Shown here piece after piece: positions 25,023-32,953 of a stretch of DNA of 64,000 nt (the first letter of the stretch is position 1; every line of letters begins with the position of its first letter). Under the pieces are notes generated by a model that was given only the letters and a program-made list of their open reading frames with translations, searched no databases and was not told the origin of the DNA. The translations under genes were made by a program, and so were the position numbers. This stretch comes from an uncultured Castellaniella sp. (GTDB lineage Bacteria > Pseudomonadota > Gammaproteobacteria > Burkholderiales > Burkholderiaceae_B). The stretch spans positions 186,001 through 250,000 of the forward strand of contig NZ_CALKHS010000009.1 of NCBI RefSeq assembly GCF_937988725.1. Direction: 5' to 3'.

Positions 25023-26623
25023 ACATCCTGCGCGTCCTGCTGCTCTGCCTCGCGGCCTGGGCGCCGCAGGCTTGGAGCCACGCCGTCCTGCTGTCCACGC
25101 AACCGGCCTCCGGCGCGGTGCTGGACCAGGCGCCGACCCAGTTGACGCTGCATTTCAGCGAGCCGGTCGGCGTGACGGTGCTGCGCCTGATCGGGCCTTC
25201 GGGCGCGGCCGAGGAACTCCACCCCTCCAGCAACCAGGACGCCACCCTGAGGATTCCCGCGCCCCCCGGCGCGGCGCCGGGCGGCTACCTGCTCAGCTGG
25301 CGGGTCGTGTCGGCCGACGGCCATCCGATCGGAGGCGCGCTGGATTACCGCGTGGGGCCTGCCACGGGCGCCGCGCAGCCGACGTCCGCTCTGGCAGGCA
25401 GGCCGGATGACGCGGCAGCGACACCCCGCGCGGTCCTGATCTGGCTCAGCCGCTGGCTGGGCTATCTGTGCCTGTTTTCCGTCCTCGGCGCGGCCCTGTT
25501 CCGGTCCCTGGACGCTTCGGACCGCCAGGCCTGGGCGCTGCCCGTCCTCGGCCTCGGCGTGGCGCTGCTGCCGCCGGCCCTCGCGCTGCAAGGGCTGGAT
25601 CTGCTGGACGCTCCATGGTCGGGCCTGGCGCACTGGCACGCCTGGCGCCAGGCGCTGGCCAGTCCCTACGCCATCACGCTGGGCGGCATGGCCCTGGCCC
25701 TGTTGTGCGCCGCCGTCGCGCTATGCTCCCGCCAGGCTTTCCGGATCCGGGCCGCCGGCGGGCTGGCGCTGCTGCTGGCGGGCGCGGCCCTGGCCGCCAG
25801 CGGACATGCGGGAACGGCGCCGCCCCGCTGGCTCTCCCGACCGGCGATGGCCCTGCACGTCATCACGGCCATCGCCTGGATCGGCCTGCTGATTCCGTTG
25901 ATGCGCGCACTGGCGCGCGCGGCCCTCGCACCCGATGCCGGGACTGCGGCGCGGCGCGGCGCGCAGTTTCCCGCGCTGCAACTGTTTTCCCGCTGGATCA
26001 CCCCGGTCGTCGCCCTGCTGACGCTCAGCGGCCTGTGCCTGATCTGGGTGCAGTTCGAGCGGCCGTCCGACCTGTGGCTGACCGCCTACGGCCGCGTGCT
26101 GGCGGTCAAGCTGGGGCTGGTCGCCCTGCTGCTCTGCCTGGCTGCCTGGAACCGCTGGCGTCTGACGGCGCCGGTCCAGGCAGGCTCCCTGCCCGCCCGG
26201 CGGCAGTTGCGCCGTGTCATCCAGGCCGAGATCTGCCTGGCCATCCTGATCCTGGCCGTGCTCAGCCTGTGGCGCTTCACCCCGCCCCCGCGCAGCCTGG
26301 ACCAGAAGACCGCGGCCGCGGCCGCGGCCGCGATGCCGGCCATCATGCTGCACAGCCCCCGCGTCATGGCCAGCATCCAGCCCGGCGCGGGCGACTGGGT
26401 CATCCGGCTGACGCAGCCCGACGGCCGGGATTTCGCGGCGCAGGGCGTGACCCTGAGCCTGAGCAACCCCGACGAAGGGATCGAAGCCCTGCGGCGCGAG
26501 GCCCGGCCCGGTCCCGGCCACAGCTGGCTGGCGACCGTCCCCGTCCTGCCGCAAGGCGGCCGCTGGCGAATCGGCCTGGACATCCTGGTGGACGATTTCG
26601 AGCAGATCAGCCTGAGCGATTAG
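25019..26623 (+). CDS. CopC-CopD fusion copper transport protein (YcnJ-like)
   Basis: A 534-residue protein read from TTG 25019, which overlaps the ycnI stop (TTGA); no ATG fits the signal peptide. The mature N-terminus is a CopC domain (SHAVLLSTQPASGA with the N-terminal Cu(II)-binding His, HFSEPVGV, and SADGHPIGGALDYRVG). A CopD-like membrane domain follows from about residue 145, with about eight hydrophobic helices (LSRWLGYLCLF, ALHVITAIAWIGLLIPLM, SRWITPVVALLTLSG). About 90 extracytoplasmic residues close the protein. Such fusions are linked to copper import. A supply role for NosZ or cupredoxins is possible but unproven. Confidence 0.9.
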   Translation: MNILRVLLLCLAAWAPQAWSHAVLLSTQPASGAVLDQAPTQLTLHFSEPVGVTVLRLIGPSGAAEELHPSSNQDATLRIPAPPGAAPGGYLLSWRVVSADGHPIGGALDYRVGPATGAAQPTSALAGRPDDAAATPRAVLIWLSRWLGYLCLFSVLGAALFRSLDASDRQAWALPVLGLGVALLPPALALQGLDLLDAPWSGLAHWHAWRQALASPYAITLGGMALALLCAAVALCSRQAFRIRAAGGLALLLAGAALAASGHAGTAPPRWLSRPAMALHVITAIAWIGLLIPLMRALARAALAPDAGTAARRGAQFPALQLFSRWITPVVALLTLSGLCLIWVQFERPSDLWLTAYGRVLAVKLGLVALLLCLAAWNRWRLTAPVQAGSLPARRQLRRVIQAEICLAILILAVLSLWRFTPPPRSLDQKTAAAAAAAMPAIMLHSPRVMASIQPGAGDWVIRLTQPDGRDFAAQGVTLSLSNPDEGIEALRREARPGPGHSWLATVPVLPQGGRWRIGLDILVDDFEQISLSD

Positions 26624-26674
26624 CGTTCAGGAGAGTATGAAACGGGCCGCGCCCGGACCGCATCCAATGGGTAC

Positions 26675-26695
26675 ATGAGGCGGAGGTCGCCTCAT
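26675..26695 (+). other. Stem-loop in the leader of the small secreted protein gene
   Basis: ATGAGGCG and CGCCTCAT form a perfect 8-bp stem with a 5-nt loop, ending about 10 nt before the AGGAG ribosome-binding site. It may be an operator or an RNA structure affecting translation; there is no T run. Confidence 0.4.
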
Positions 26696-26716
26696 ACCGT
26701 TCACCAGGAGATGCTC

Positions 26717-27151
26717 ATGATCCGCTCGTTCCTCACCGCCACGGCCGCCGCAGCCGCGCTGACCCTGTCCTTTGGCGCCGGCAGCGCCTTCGCCGCCGAA
26801 ACTTCCGTCATGAAGGCGCCGCCCGCCACCCCCTACAAGGCGGTCAGCTCCCTGGTGAAGCTGCCGGATTTCATCCCCGGCCTGGGCCAGCTGTTCGTCG
26901 ATCCGGCCACCCTGCCGGCCGGCCCCTTCCTGGGGTATGACCACAAAGGCAAGCTGGTCAGCACGACCTACATGATCCCGCTGTCGGCCATGAAGGCCGA
27001 CATGAACCTGCACGACCTGAAGGCGCCCGCCGGCAAGGTCGATCACGTGGACATCCAGTACAACGCCGGTCACCCGGGCGTCGCCGAACCGCACATCCAC
27101 ATCGTGCTGTGGAACGTGCCGGTCAGCCAGGAAAGCCGCGTGGCCAAATGA
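26717..27151 (+). CDS. Small exported protein, possibly DUF5602/TTHB210-like
   Basis: A 144-residue protein with signal peptide MIRSFLTATAAAAALTLSFG...FA, then a compact domain containing YDHKGKLVSTTYMIPL and VDHVDIQYNAGHPGVAEPHIHIVLW. The His-rich end could bind metal. ATG 26717 is chosen because AGGAG lies 6 nt upstream; ATG 26711 is too close to it. I think it belongs to the TTHB210-like family, but this is recollection. Its stop overlaps the start of the cupredoxin gene (ATGA), so it probably works with it. Confidence 0.75.
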   Translation: MIRSFLTATAAAAALTLSFGAGSAFAAETSVMKAPPATPYKAVSSLVKLPDFIPGLGQLFVDPATLPAGPFLGYDHKGKLVSTTYMIPLSAMKADMNLHDLKAPAGKVDHVDIQYNAGHPGVAEPHIHIVLWNVPVSQESRVAK

Positions 27152-27675
27152 AGACCTGCGTCTTTGACTCCCGGCGGCGCCTGCTGCTGTCCGCCGGGGG
27201 CGGCCTCCTGCTGACCGCCACGCTGCCGATCGGCGCGCGGGCGGCCGGCCAGGAAGTCGAGATCGCCATGTCAGGCACCGCCAGCGGATCCGAAGTCTGG
27301 TTCCGCCCGCGCGGCCTGCTGATCCGGCCGGGACAGACCGTCCGCTGGGTGAACCGGGACGCGGGCAACGTGCACACCACCACGGCCTATCACCCCGACA
27401 ACGGCAAGCCCCGGCGCATTCCGGAAGGCGCCGCCGGCTGGAACTCCGACTACCTGATGCCCGGGAAATCGTTCACCGTCACGTTCGACGTTCCCGGCGT
27501 CTACGATTATTTCTGCATTCCCCACGAACACGCGGGCATGGTGGGACGCATCATCGTCGGCACGGCCGACGCCGCCGCCACGCCCTATGCCGACACGGAC
27601 GCCAGGCTGCCCAAGGCCGCGCTGGATCGTTTCCCCGCCGTGGCGGACATTCTGAAAGGAGCGCCGGTGCAGTAA
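27148..27675 (+). CDS. Type 1 copper (plastocyanin/amicyanin-like) protein, Tat-exported
   Basis: A 175-residue protein with a twin-arginine signal (RRRLLLSAGGGLLLT) and one cupredoxin domain. Copper ligands are visible: H76 in NVHTTTAYH, then C123, H126 and M131 in YFCIPHEHAGMVG, the C-x2-H-x4-M spacing of plastocyanin and amicyanin. It is likely a periplasmic electron carrier. The ATG overlaps the preceding stop. Placement behind ycnI and copCD suggests a copper-related unit; donation of electrons to a denitrification enzyme is one possibility. Confidence 0.9.
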   Translation: MKTCVFDSRRRLLLSAGGGLLLTATLPIGARAAGQEVEIAMSGTASGSEVWFRPRGLLIRPGQTVRWVNRDAGNVHTTTAYHPDNGKPRRIPEGAAGWNSDYLMPGKSFTVTFDVPGVYDYFCIPHEHAGMVGRIIVGTADAAATPYADTDARLPKAALDRFPAVADILKGAPVQ

Positions 27676-27722
27676 GAATGCGCGCGGGGCGGCCGCCCCG
27701 CGCATGCCGTCCGGGACGGCGA

Positions 27723-29243
27723 TCAGGCCGGGCCGGCCAGTTCCCGGCAGGCGGCCCTCATTCCCCGATCCAGCATCCGGCCGAGATAAGCGGCCACCAG
27801 ACCGCGCCAGACGGCCGACTCGCGCAGGCCGACCGGGAAGAGGCCCTCCAATCCCATCAGGCCTTGCGACAGGGCGGCGGCATCCCGGCCGCCGGCCTGC
27901 ACGACCGCCAGAATCTCGGATTCCCGGGGATCGCGCAGCGCATAGGACGCGCCCGCATCGGTCACGCCAAGGCAGTACCGCATCCAGGCCGCGATCGCGA
28001 AGGCGAACGGCCGGACATCCCCCTGCAACAGCAGCGTCCGGTCGGCCGGAGCCAGCAGCCGCTGCGGAATCTTTTCCGTTCCGTCCATGGCGATCTGGTA
28101 GGTTTCATGAGCCATGGCCGGGTTGGCGAAGCGCCGGCACAGCGCGTCGGCATAATCCCTCAACGCCAGGCCCGCGGGTTCGCGCTCCAGGCTGGCCGCC
28201 GCGCCATCCATCAAGCGCCGCAGCACCCGGGACAGATCGGGATCGGCAATGGCTTCCCGCACGTACGTCCATCCCGCCACGTGGCCCGCATAGGCCAGCA
28301 GGGAGTGCGCCCCGTTCAGCATGCGCAGCTTCATCCGCTCGAAGGGCGCCACGTCGTCCACCATCAGGGCGCCCGCATGTTCCCAGGCGGGACGGCCTTC
28401 CGGAAAGCGGTCCTCGATCACCCACATGCTGAAGGGCTCGGTTTCCACCGCGGCGCGGTCTTCGCACCCCGCCAGGCGGGCGACGTCGTCCAGCGTGGCG
28501 TCCGTGGACGCCGGCGTGATCCGGTCCACCATGGAACACGGAAAGGCGACCTGCTCGGCGATCCACGGGACCAGTTCAGGCGCGACGGCCGCCGCCATGT
28601 CCAGGACGCCGGCCCGCAGCAGATGCCCGTTGTCCGGCAGGTTGTCGCAGCACAGGACGGTGAAGGGGGCCGCGCCCAGGGCGCGACGCCGGCCCAGCGC
28701 CCAGACCAGCATCCCCAGCACGCCGACCGGCTCGTCGGGCGCCCGCAGGTCCCGGGCGACCGCGGGATGTTCCCGCATCAGCCGCCCGCTGGCGCGGTCG
28801 ATGCCGTATGCCTTTTCCGTCACCGTCAGCGTGACCACCTTGACGGCCGGATCCAGCAGCGCCTGCCGCGCCGCCTGCGGATCCCGGACCGCCGCGATGA
28901 CCTCCGCGATGCTGCCGACCACGCGCACGGACGGCTCCCGTTCGCCGCGCACCAGCACGGTATACAGGCCATCCTGCGGATTCAGGGCTTGCGCGGCGGC
29001 TTCGCCCCGCAAGCTGATCCCCCGGATGCGCCAGTCGCCTCCGTCCCGGGCCAGGACGTCGTCGGTATAGACGGCCTGGTGGGCCTTGTGAAAGGCGCCC
29101 GCGCCCAGGTGCACGATCCCGACGCCATGGGCCTGCGGGCGATAGCCCGGCAAAGCTGCGCCGCCCCGGGCCGCGACGGGATCCGCCCGCCGCCGCTGCC
29201 GCTCCGCCGCCAGCCAGGCGGCGTCCAGCCGGGGTGGCGTCAT
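27723..29243 (-). CDS. Mannitol dehydrogenase family protein, probably fructuronate reductase (UxuB-like)
   Basis: A 506-residue NAD-dependent polyol/uronate dehydrogenase. GIVHLGAGAFHKAHQAVYTDDVL is the Rossmann start; TLTVTEKAYG, CDNLPDNG, RITPASTD and the catalytic segment MKLRMLNGAHS are family signatures. Next to UxuA it most likely interconverts D-fructuronate and D-mannonate. It overlaps uxuA by ATGA and is second in the operon. Mannitol oxidation is the alternative but fits the context less well. Confidence 0.9.
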   Translation of the reverse strand: MTPPRLDAAWLAAERQRRRADPVAARGGAALPGYRPQAHGVGIVHLGAGAFHKAHQAVYTDDVLARDGGDWRIRGISLRGEAAAQALNPQDGLYTVLVRGEREPSVRVVGSIAEVIAAVRDPQAARQALLDPAVKVVTLTVTEKAYGIDRASGRLMREHPAVARDLRAPDEPVGVLGMLVWALGRRRALGAAPFTVLCCDNLPDNGHLLRAGVLDMAAAVAPELVPWIAEQVAFPCSMVDRITPASTDATLDDVARLAGCEDRAAVETEPFSMWVIEDRFPEGRPAWEHAGALMVDDVAPFERMKLRMLNGAHSLLAYAGHVAGWTYVREAIADPDLSRVLRRLMDGAAASLEREPAGLALRDYADALCRRFANPAMAHETYQIAMDGTEKIPQRLLAPADRTLLLQGDVRPFAFAIAAWMRYCLGVTDAGASYALRDPRESEILAVVQAGGRDAAALSQGLMGLEGLFPVGLRESAVWRGLVAAYLGRMLDRGMRAACRELAGPA

Positions 29244-30457
29244 GCCGCCCGCCGGGCGGCCGAATGTTCCAGCGCCGTGACCACGCCCCGCAATTCGGCC
29301 AGGCCCCGCAGGCGGCCGATGGCCGGGTAACCCGGCTGGGCCTTGCGCTTCAGGTCGTCCAGGATGTCCTGCCCGTGATCCGGACGGAAGGGAATCGAGC
29401 TGTCGGCCCGGCCGGCGTCGCGCCGGCGCTGCTCTTCCTGCAAAGCCGCCTCGATCAGGGCCACCATGTCCGTATCGCCCGCCAGGTGCTCGGCCTCGTG
29501 GAAGGAGCCGAACAGCACCCCGGTTTCCCGCCGCACATTGCGCAGGTGCAGGAAATGGACGCGGTCGCCCAGGCGCCGCATCATGCCGGGCAGGTCATTG
29601 TCGGCCCGCGCGCCCAAGGACCCGGCGCACAGGGTGATGCCGTTGGCGGGAAGATCCACCGCCTTCATCAACTGCGCATAATCGGCCTCGGTGGACATGA
29701 TGCGCGGCAAGCCCAGCAAGGGATGCGGCGGATCGTCCGGATGGCAGCACAGGCGGATGCCGACGTCCTGCGCCACCGGCGCCACCTGCTCCAGGAAATC
29801 GTGGAAGTGCCGGCGCAGGCGGTCCGCGTCGATCTGCCGGTATTCCTGCAGGTGCGCGCGCACGTCCGCCAGCGTCATGTGATCCGCGGCTCCCGGCAGG
29901 CCGAATACGACGTTGTCCGCCAGTTGCCGCTGGCGCGCCGCGTCCATGGCGGCGAAGCGCTCGGCGGCGGCTTCCGCGATCTCGGCGGGGAACGATTCCG
30001 CGGCCCCCGGCCGCTGCAGGATGTGGATGTCGAACGCCGCGAAATCGATGAAATCGAAGCGCATGCAGGTGCCGCCGTGCGGCAGGCGCCAGCCCAGGTC
30101 CGTGCGGGTCCAGTCCAGCACCGGCATGAAGTTGTAGCAGACGACCTCGATGCCGCACCGGGCCAGGTGCCGCAGGCTGGTCTTGTAATGGTCGATGTGG
30201 GTCTTCCAGTCGCCGCGCTGCTTCTTGATGTCTTCGGACACCGGCAGGCTTTCGACCACGTCCCAGCCCAGGCCCGACGGCGCCCCGTCGGCCATCCGCG
30301 CCACCAGCGCCTGCCGCCGCTGGATTTCCTCCACGGACCAGACGTCGCCCGTGGGCACGTGATGCAGGGCCGTCACGACCCCCTGGACCCCGGCCTGCAG
30401 CATGTCGTCCACGCTGACGGTATCGTGGGGACCAAACCAGCGCCAAGTCTGCTTCAT
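29240..30457 (-). CDS. uxuA: Mannonate dehydratase
   Basis: A 405-residue member of the UxuA family starting MKQTWRWFGPHDTVSVDDM, with GVQGVVTALHHVPTGDVWS, LCCHPDDPPHPLLGLPRI and ITLCAGSLGARADND, whose His and Cys residues bind the metal. It dehydrates D-mannonate to 2-keto-3-deoxygluconate. AGGAG lies 9 nt before ATG 30457. It is first in a two-gene operon divergent from a GntR regulator. No 2-keto-3-deoxygluconate kinase or aldolase is in the window. Confidence 0.95.
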   Translation of the reverse strand: MKQTWRWFGPHDTVSVDDMLQAGVQGVVTALHHVPTGDVWSVEEIQRRQALVARMADGAPSGLGWDVVESLPVSEDIKKQRGDWKTHIDHYKTSLRHLARCGIEVVCYNFMPVLDWTRTDLGWRLPHGGTCMRFDFIDFAAFDIHILQRPGAAESFPAEIAEAAAERFAAMDAARQRQLADNVVFGLPGAADHMTLADVRAHLQEYRQIDADRLRRHFHDFLEQVAPVAQDVGIRLCCHPDDPPHPLLGLPRIMSTEADYAQLMKAVDLPANGITLCAGSLGARADNDLPGMMRRLGDRVHFLHLRNVRRETGVLFGSFHEAEHLAGDTDMVALIEAALQEEQRRRDAGRADSSIPFRPDHGQDILDDLKRKAQPGYPAIGRLRGLAELRGVVTALEHSAARRAA

Positions 30458-30533
30458 GGAAATCGCTCCTGTGGGTAGGGTTATCGATGTTGACCGACTA
30501 GTATGGAAGTATGATAATCCGAAATCACAGGAA

Positions 30534-30542
30534 TTGATACAA
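30534..30542. promoter_or_regulatory. Short palindrome in the uxuA-gntR divergent promoter
   Basis: TTG-ATA-CAA, close to the TTGTATACAA form bound by several FCD-type GntR regulators, lies between the divergent uxuA and regulator genes. A tandem AGTATG repeat (30500-30505 and 30508-30513) is nearby. Weak evidence on its own. Confidence 0.3.
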
Positions 30543-30606
30543 CGCCCCGCATCTCTTTCCCCACGGACGGTTTCAAGCGATGGGCGCTCTCGTCAATAAG
30601 GCTTAC

Positions 30607-31323
30607 ATGAACGCAGTCACCGCGCCGCAGAACGTCACCCTCGACCAATCCCGAGCCATCGGCCCCCAGGTGCACAGCATTTTGCGGCAACAGATCATCC
30701 ACGGGCTGCTGCCGCCCGGCGCCCGCCTGTCCGAATCGGAATGCGCCGCCAGCTTCGCCACCAGCCGCCAGCCCGTGCGCGAGGCTTTCATCAAGCTCAG
30801 CGAAGAAGGACTGGTCGAAGTCCGGCCGCAGCGCGGCACCCTGGTGCGGCGGATCTCCCAGGAAGCCGTCCTGGAGGCGCGCTTCGTGCGCGAAGCCATC
30901 GAAGCCGACGTCGTCAGGCGCGTCACCGAACTGGGCGATCCGGCCGTCCTGCGGGAACTGCAGCGGCAGCTGCAGCGCCAGAACCAGGTCACCGCCGGCA
31001 ACCCCGGCGACTTCATGGCGCTGGACGAACGCTTTCACCGCACGCTGGCCGAGGCGGCGGGCATCGGCCAGGCCTGGAAGATCGTGGAAGGCATCAAGGC
31101 GCAGATGGACCGGGTGCGCTTCCTGAGCTTCGACCAGGTGCATCTCGGCAAACTGATCGCCCAGCACACCGCCATCGTCGACGGCATCGCCCGGGGCGAC
31201 ACCCGCCGGGCCGAAGCCGCCATCCGCGCCCACCTGCACGAGATCCTGCACGACCTGCCGCAGATCCGGGCCGCCCACCCGGACCTGTTCGAACCGATTT
31301 CCCCGATTACCGACAGCCCCTGA
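30607..31323 (+). CDS. GntR family regulator (FCD type) of the uronate/aldonate locus
   Basis: A 238-residue FadR-type regulator: winged-helix region VHSILRQQIIHGLLPPGARLSESECAASFATSRQPVREAFIKL, then an FCD domain with the metal-site pattern ALDERFHRTLAEAAG and LIAQHTAIVDGIARGD. ATG 30607 has AAGG 5 nt upstream; ATG 30580 would add nine residues. It is divergent from uxuA-uxuB and 29 nt upstream of a TRAP operon, so control of both by a uronate or aldonate is likely. Confidence 0.92.
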   Translation: MNAVTAPQNVTLDQSRAIGPQVHSILRQQIIHGLLPPGARLSESECAASFATSRQPVREAFIKLSEEGLVEVRPQRGTLVRRISQEAVLEARFVREAIEADVVRRVTELGDPAVLRELQRQLQRQNQVTAGNPGDFMALDERFHRTLAEAAGIGQAWKIVEGIKAQMDRVRFLSFDQVHLGKLIAQHTAIVDGIARGDTRRAEAAIRAHLHEILHDLPQIRAAHPDLFEPISPITDSP

Positions 31324-31352
31324 CCCACCCCTGCAAAAGAGGAGACAACACC

Positions 31353-32330
31353 ATGAAAAATCGTTCACACCGCATCCTGAAGACCCTGCTGGCCGGCGTA
31401 TTGGGCCTGGCCGTGGCACAGGCCGCCGGCGCCGCCGAGGTCACCCTGAAGCTGGGCCACCTGGCCAACGAGCAGAACACCTGGCACAAGGCTTCGCTGA
31501 AGTTCGGCGAGGAAGTCGCCAGGCTCACCAACGGGCGCATCGAAGTCCAGGTCTTCCCCAACGAATCCCTGGGCAAGGAAATCGATCTGATCAACGGCAT
31601 GCAGCTGGGCACCGTGGACATGACCATCACCGGCGAAAGCCTGCAGAACTGGGCGCCGCTGGCGTCCCTGCTGGCCATCCCGTACGCCTTCAAGTCCCTG
31701 GAGCACATGGACCAGGTGGCCAGCGGCGACATCGGCAAGGCCATCGAAAAGCAGATCGAGGAAAAAGCCCGCATCCGCCCCCTCGCCTACTTCGCCCGCG
31801 GCCCGCGCGACCTGACCTCCAACACGCCCATCCGCACGCCGGACGACCTCAAGGGCCTGAAGATGCGCGTCCCGAACGTTCCGCTGTTCATGGACGTCTG
31901 GAAGGCGCTGGGCGCGCAGCCGACTCCCATGGCGTTCTCGGAAGTGTTCACCTCGCTGCAGAACGGCACCATCAGCGCCCAGGAAAATCCGCTGGCGCTG
32001 ATCAAGTCGGCCAACTTCAACGAAGTGCAGAAATACGTCAACCGGACCGAGCACGTGCGCAGCTGGATCTACCTGACGATCTCCAACATCACCTGGAACA
32101 AGCTCTCCGACCAGGACAAGCAGGCCGTCCAGCAAGCCGCCAAGACGGCGCAGGCCTACGAGCGCGAACTGTTCCTGGCTGACGAACAGCAGCTGGAAAA
32201 AGACCTGAAGGCCGCCGGCATGACCTTCGTGGACGTGGACCAGCAGGCGTTCGCGAAGAAAGCCCGGGGCGCCGTCCTGGCCAACGTCAAGGGCGACGTG
32301 AAGAAGTACGTCGAAACCATCATGGACTGA
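31353..32330 (+). CDS. TRAP transporter substrate-binding protein DctP (second system)
   Basis: A 325-residue binding protein with signal peptide (ILKTLLAGVLGLAVAQAAGA), then LKLGHLANEQNTWHKASLKFGEEVARLTNGRI, LKGLKMRVPNVPLFMDVWKALGAQPTPMAFSEV and QNGTISAQENPL. RVPNVPLF carries the Arg that ligates the substrate carboxylate. GGAG precedes ATG 31353. Flanking uxuA, uxuB-like and idonate dehydrogenase genes suggest a sugar acid such as mannonate, gulonate or a hexuronate as ligand. Confidence 0.94.
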   Translation: MKNRSHRILKTLLAGVLGLAVAQAAGAAEVTLKLGHLANEQNTWHKASLKFGEEVARLTNGRIEVQVFPNESLGKEIDLINGMQLGTVDMTITGESLQNWAPLASLLAIPYAFKSLEHMDQVASGDIGKAIEKQIEEKARIRPLAYFARGPRDLTSNTPIRTPDDLKGLKMRVPNVPLFMDVWKALGAQPTPMAFSEVFTSLQNGTISAQENPLALIKSANFNEVQKYVNRTEHVRSWIYLTISNITWNKLSDQDKQAVQQAAKTAQAYERELFLADEQQLEKDLKAAGMTFVDVDQQAFAKKARGAVLANVKGDVKKYVETIMD

Positions 32331-32339
32331 ACGGGCGCG

Positions 32340-32366
32340 GTTTCCCGCGGCGTCGCCGCGGGAAAC
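32340..32366 (+). other. Strong stem-loop between dctP and dctQ (second system)
   Basis: A perfect 12-bp stem (GTTTCCCGCGGC and its complement) with loop GTC, 9 nt after the dctP stop. It lacks a T run, so it more likely stabilises the dctP mRNA end or reduces read-through, giving more binding protein than permease. Confidence 0.6.
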
Positions 32367-32449
32367 GACGGGAAGGACGCCCGACCCGCGGCCTTCACCC
32401 CTCCCCGCCACGCGCACCCGCCTGGCTTCCCGCTGTCCGGAGAAGGATC

Positions 32450-32953
32450 ATGAAAACGCTTTTCCCCCTGTTCGAACGAGTCTGCCGCTACCTGACCGGA
32501 CTGGCTTTCTTCAGCATCATCGTCGCCGTCGTCATCCAACTGGTGGGCCGCAACCTGCTGGACGACTCGCCGCTGTGGACCGAGGAGCTCTCGCGCTTCG
32601 GCCTCCTGTTCCTGACCGCATTCGGCCTGGGGCCGTCCCTGCGGACGGGCGACCTGGTCAACGTCGACCTGTTCTGCGAAGGCCTGAAGGGACGCAAGCC
32701 CTGGATGCTGCGCCTGGTCTCGGCCATCGTCATGGCCCTGTTCTGCCTCATGCTGCTCGGCCCTTCCTGGCAGTTCACTGAAATCGGTTCCATCCAGACC
32801 TCCCCCGCGCTGGGATGGCGCATGGACTTCGTCCACGTCTCCACCCTGATCGCCGCCATCTCCCTGCTGGCCTATTCGCTGCTGCGCATCGTCGGCATGC
32901 TGCGCGGCACCACGGACGGCCTGCCCGACCAAGCCCACATGGAGAACACATGA
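32450..32953 (+). CDS. TRAP transporter small permease DctQ (second system)
   Basis: A 167-residue, four-helix protein with FSIIVAVVIQLVGRNLLDDSPLWTEELSRF and LRTGDLVNVDLF, typical of DctQ. GGAGAAGG precedes the ATG. Its stop overlaps dctM by ATGA. It is separated from dctP by a 119-nt gap containing a strong stem-loop. Confidence 0.93.
   Translation: MKTLFPLFERVCRYLTGLAFFSIIVAVVIQLVGRNLLDDSPLWTEELSRFGLLFLTAFGLGPSLRTGDLVNVDLFCEGLKGRKPWMLRLVSAIVMALFCLMLLGPSWQFTEIGSIQTSPALGWRMDFVHVSTLIAAISLLAYSLLRIVGMLRGTTDGLPDQAHMENT

Noticed and set aside
29234..30478. Plus-strand 414-codon frame opposite uxuA
   Set aside because: Antisense shadow; uxuA on the minus strand has clear family motifs.
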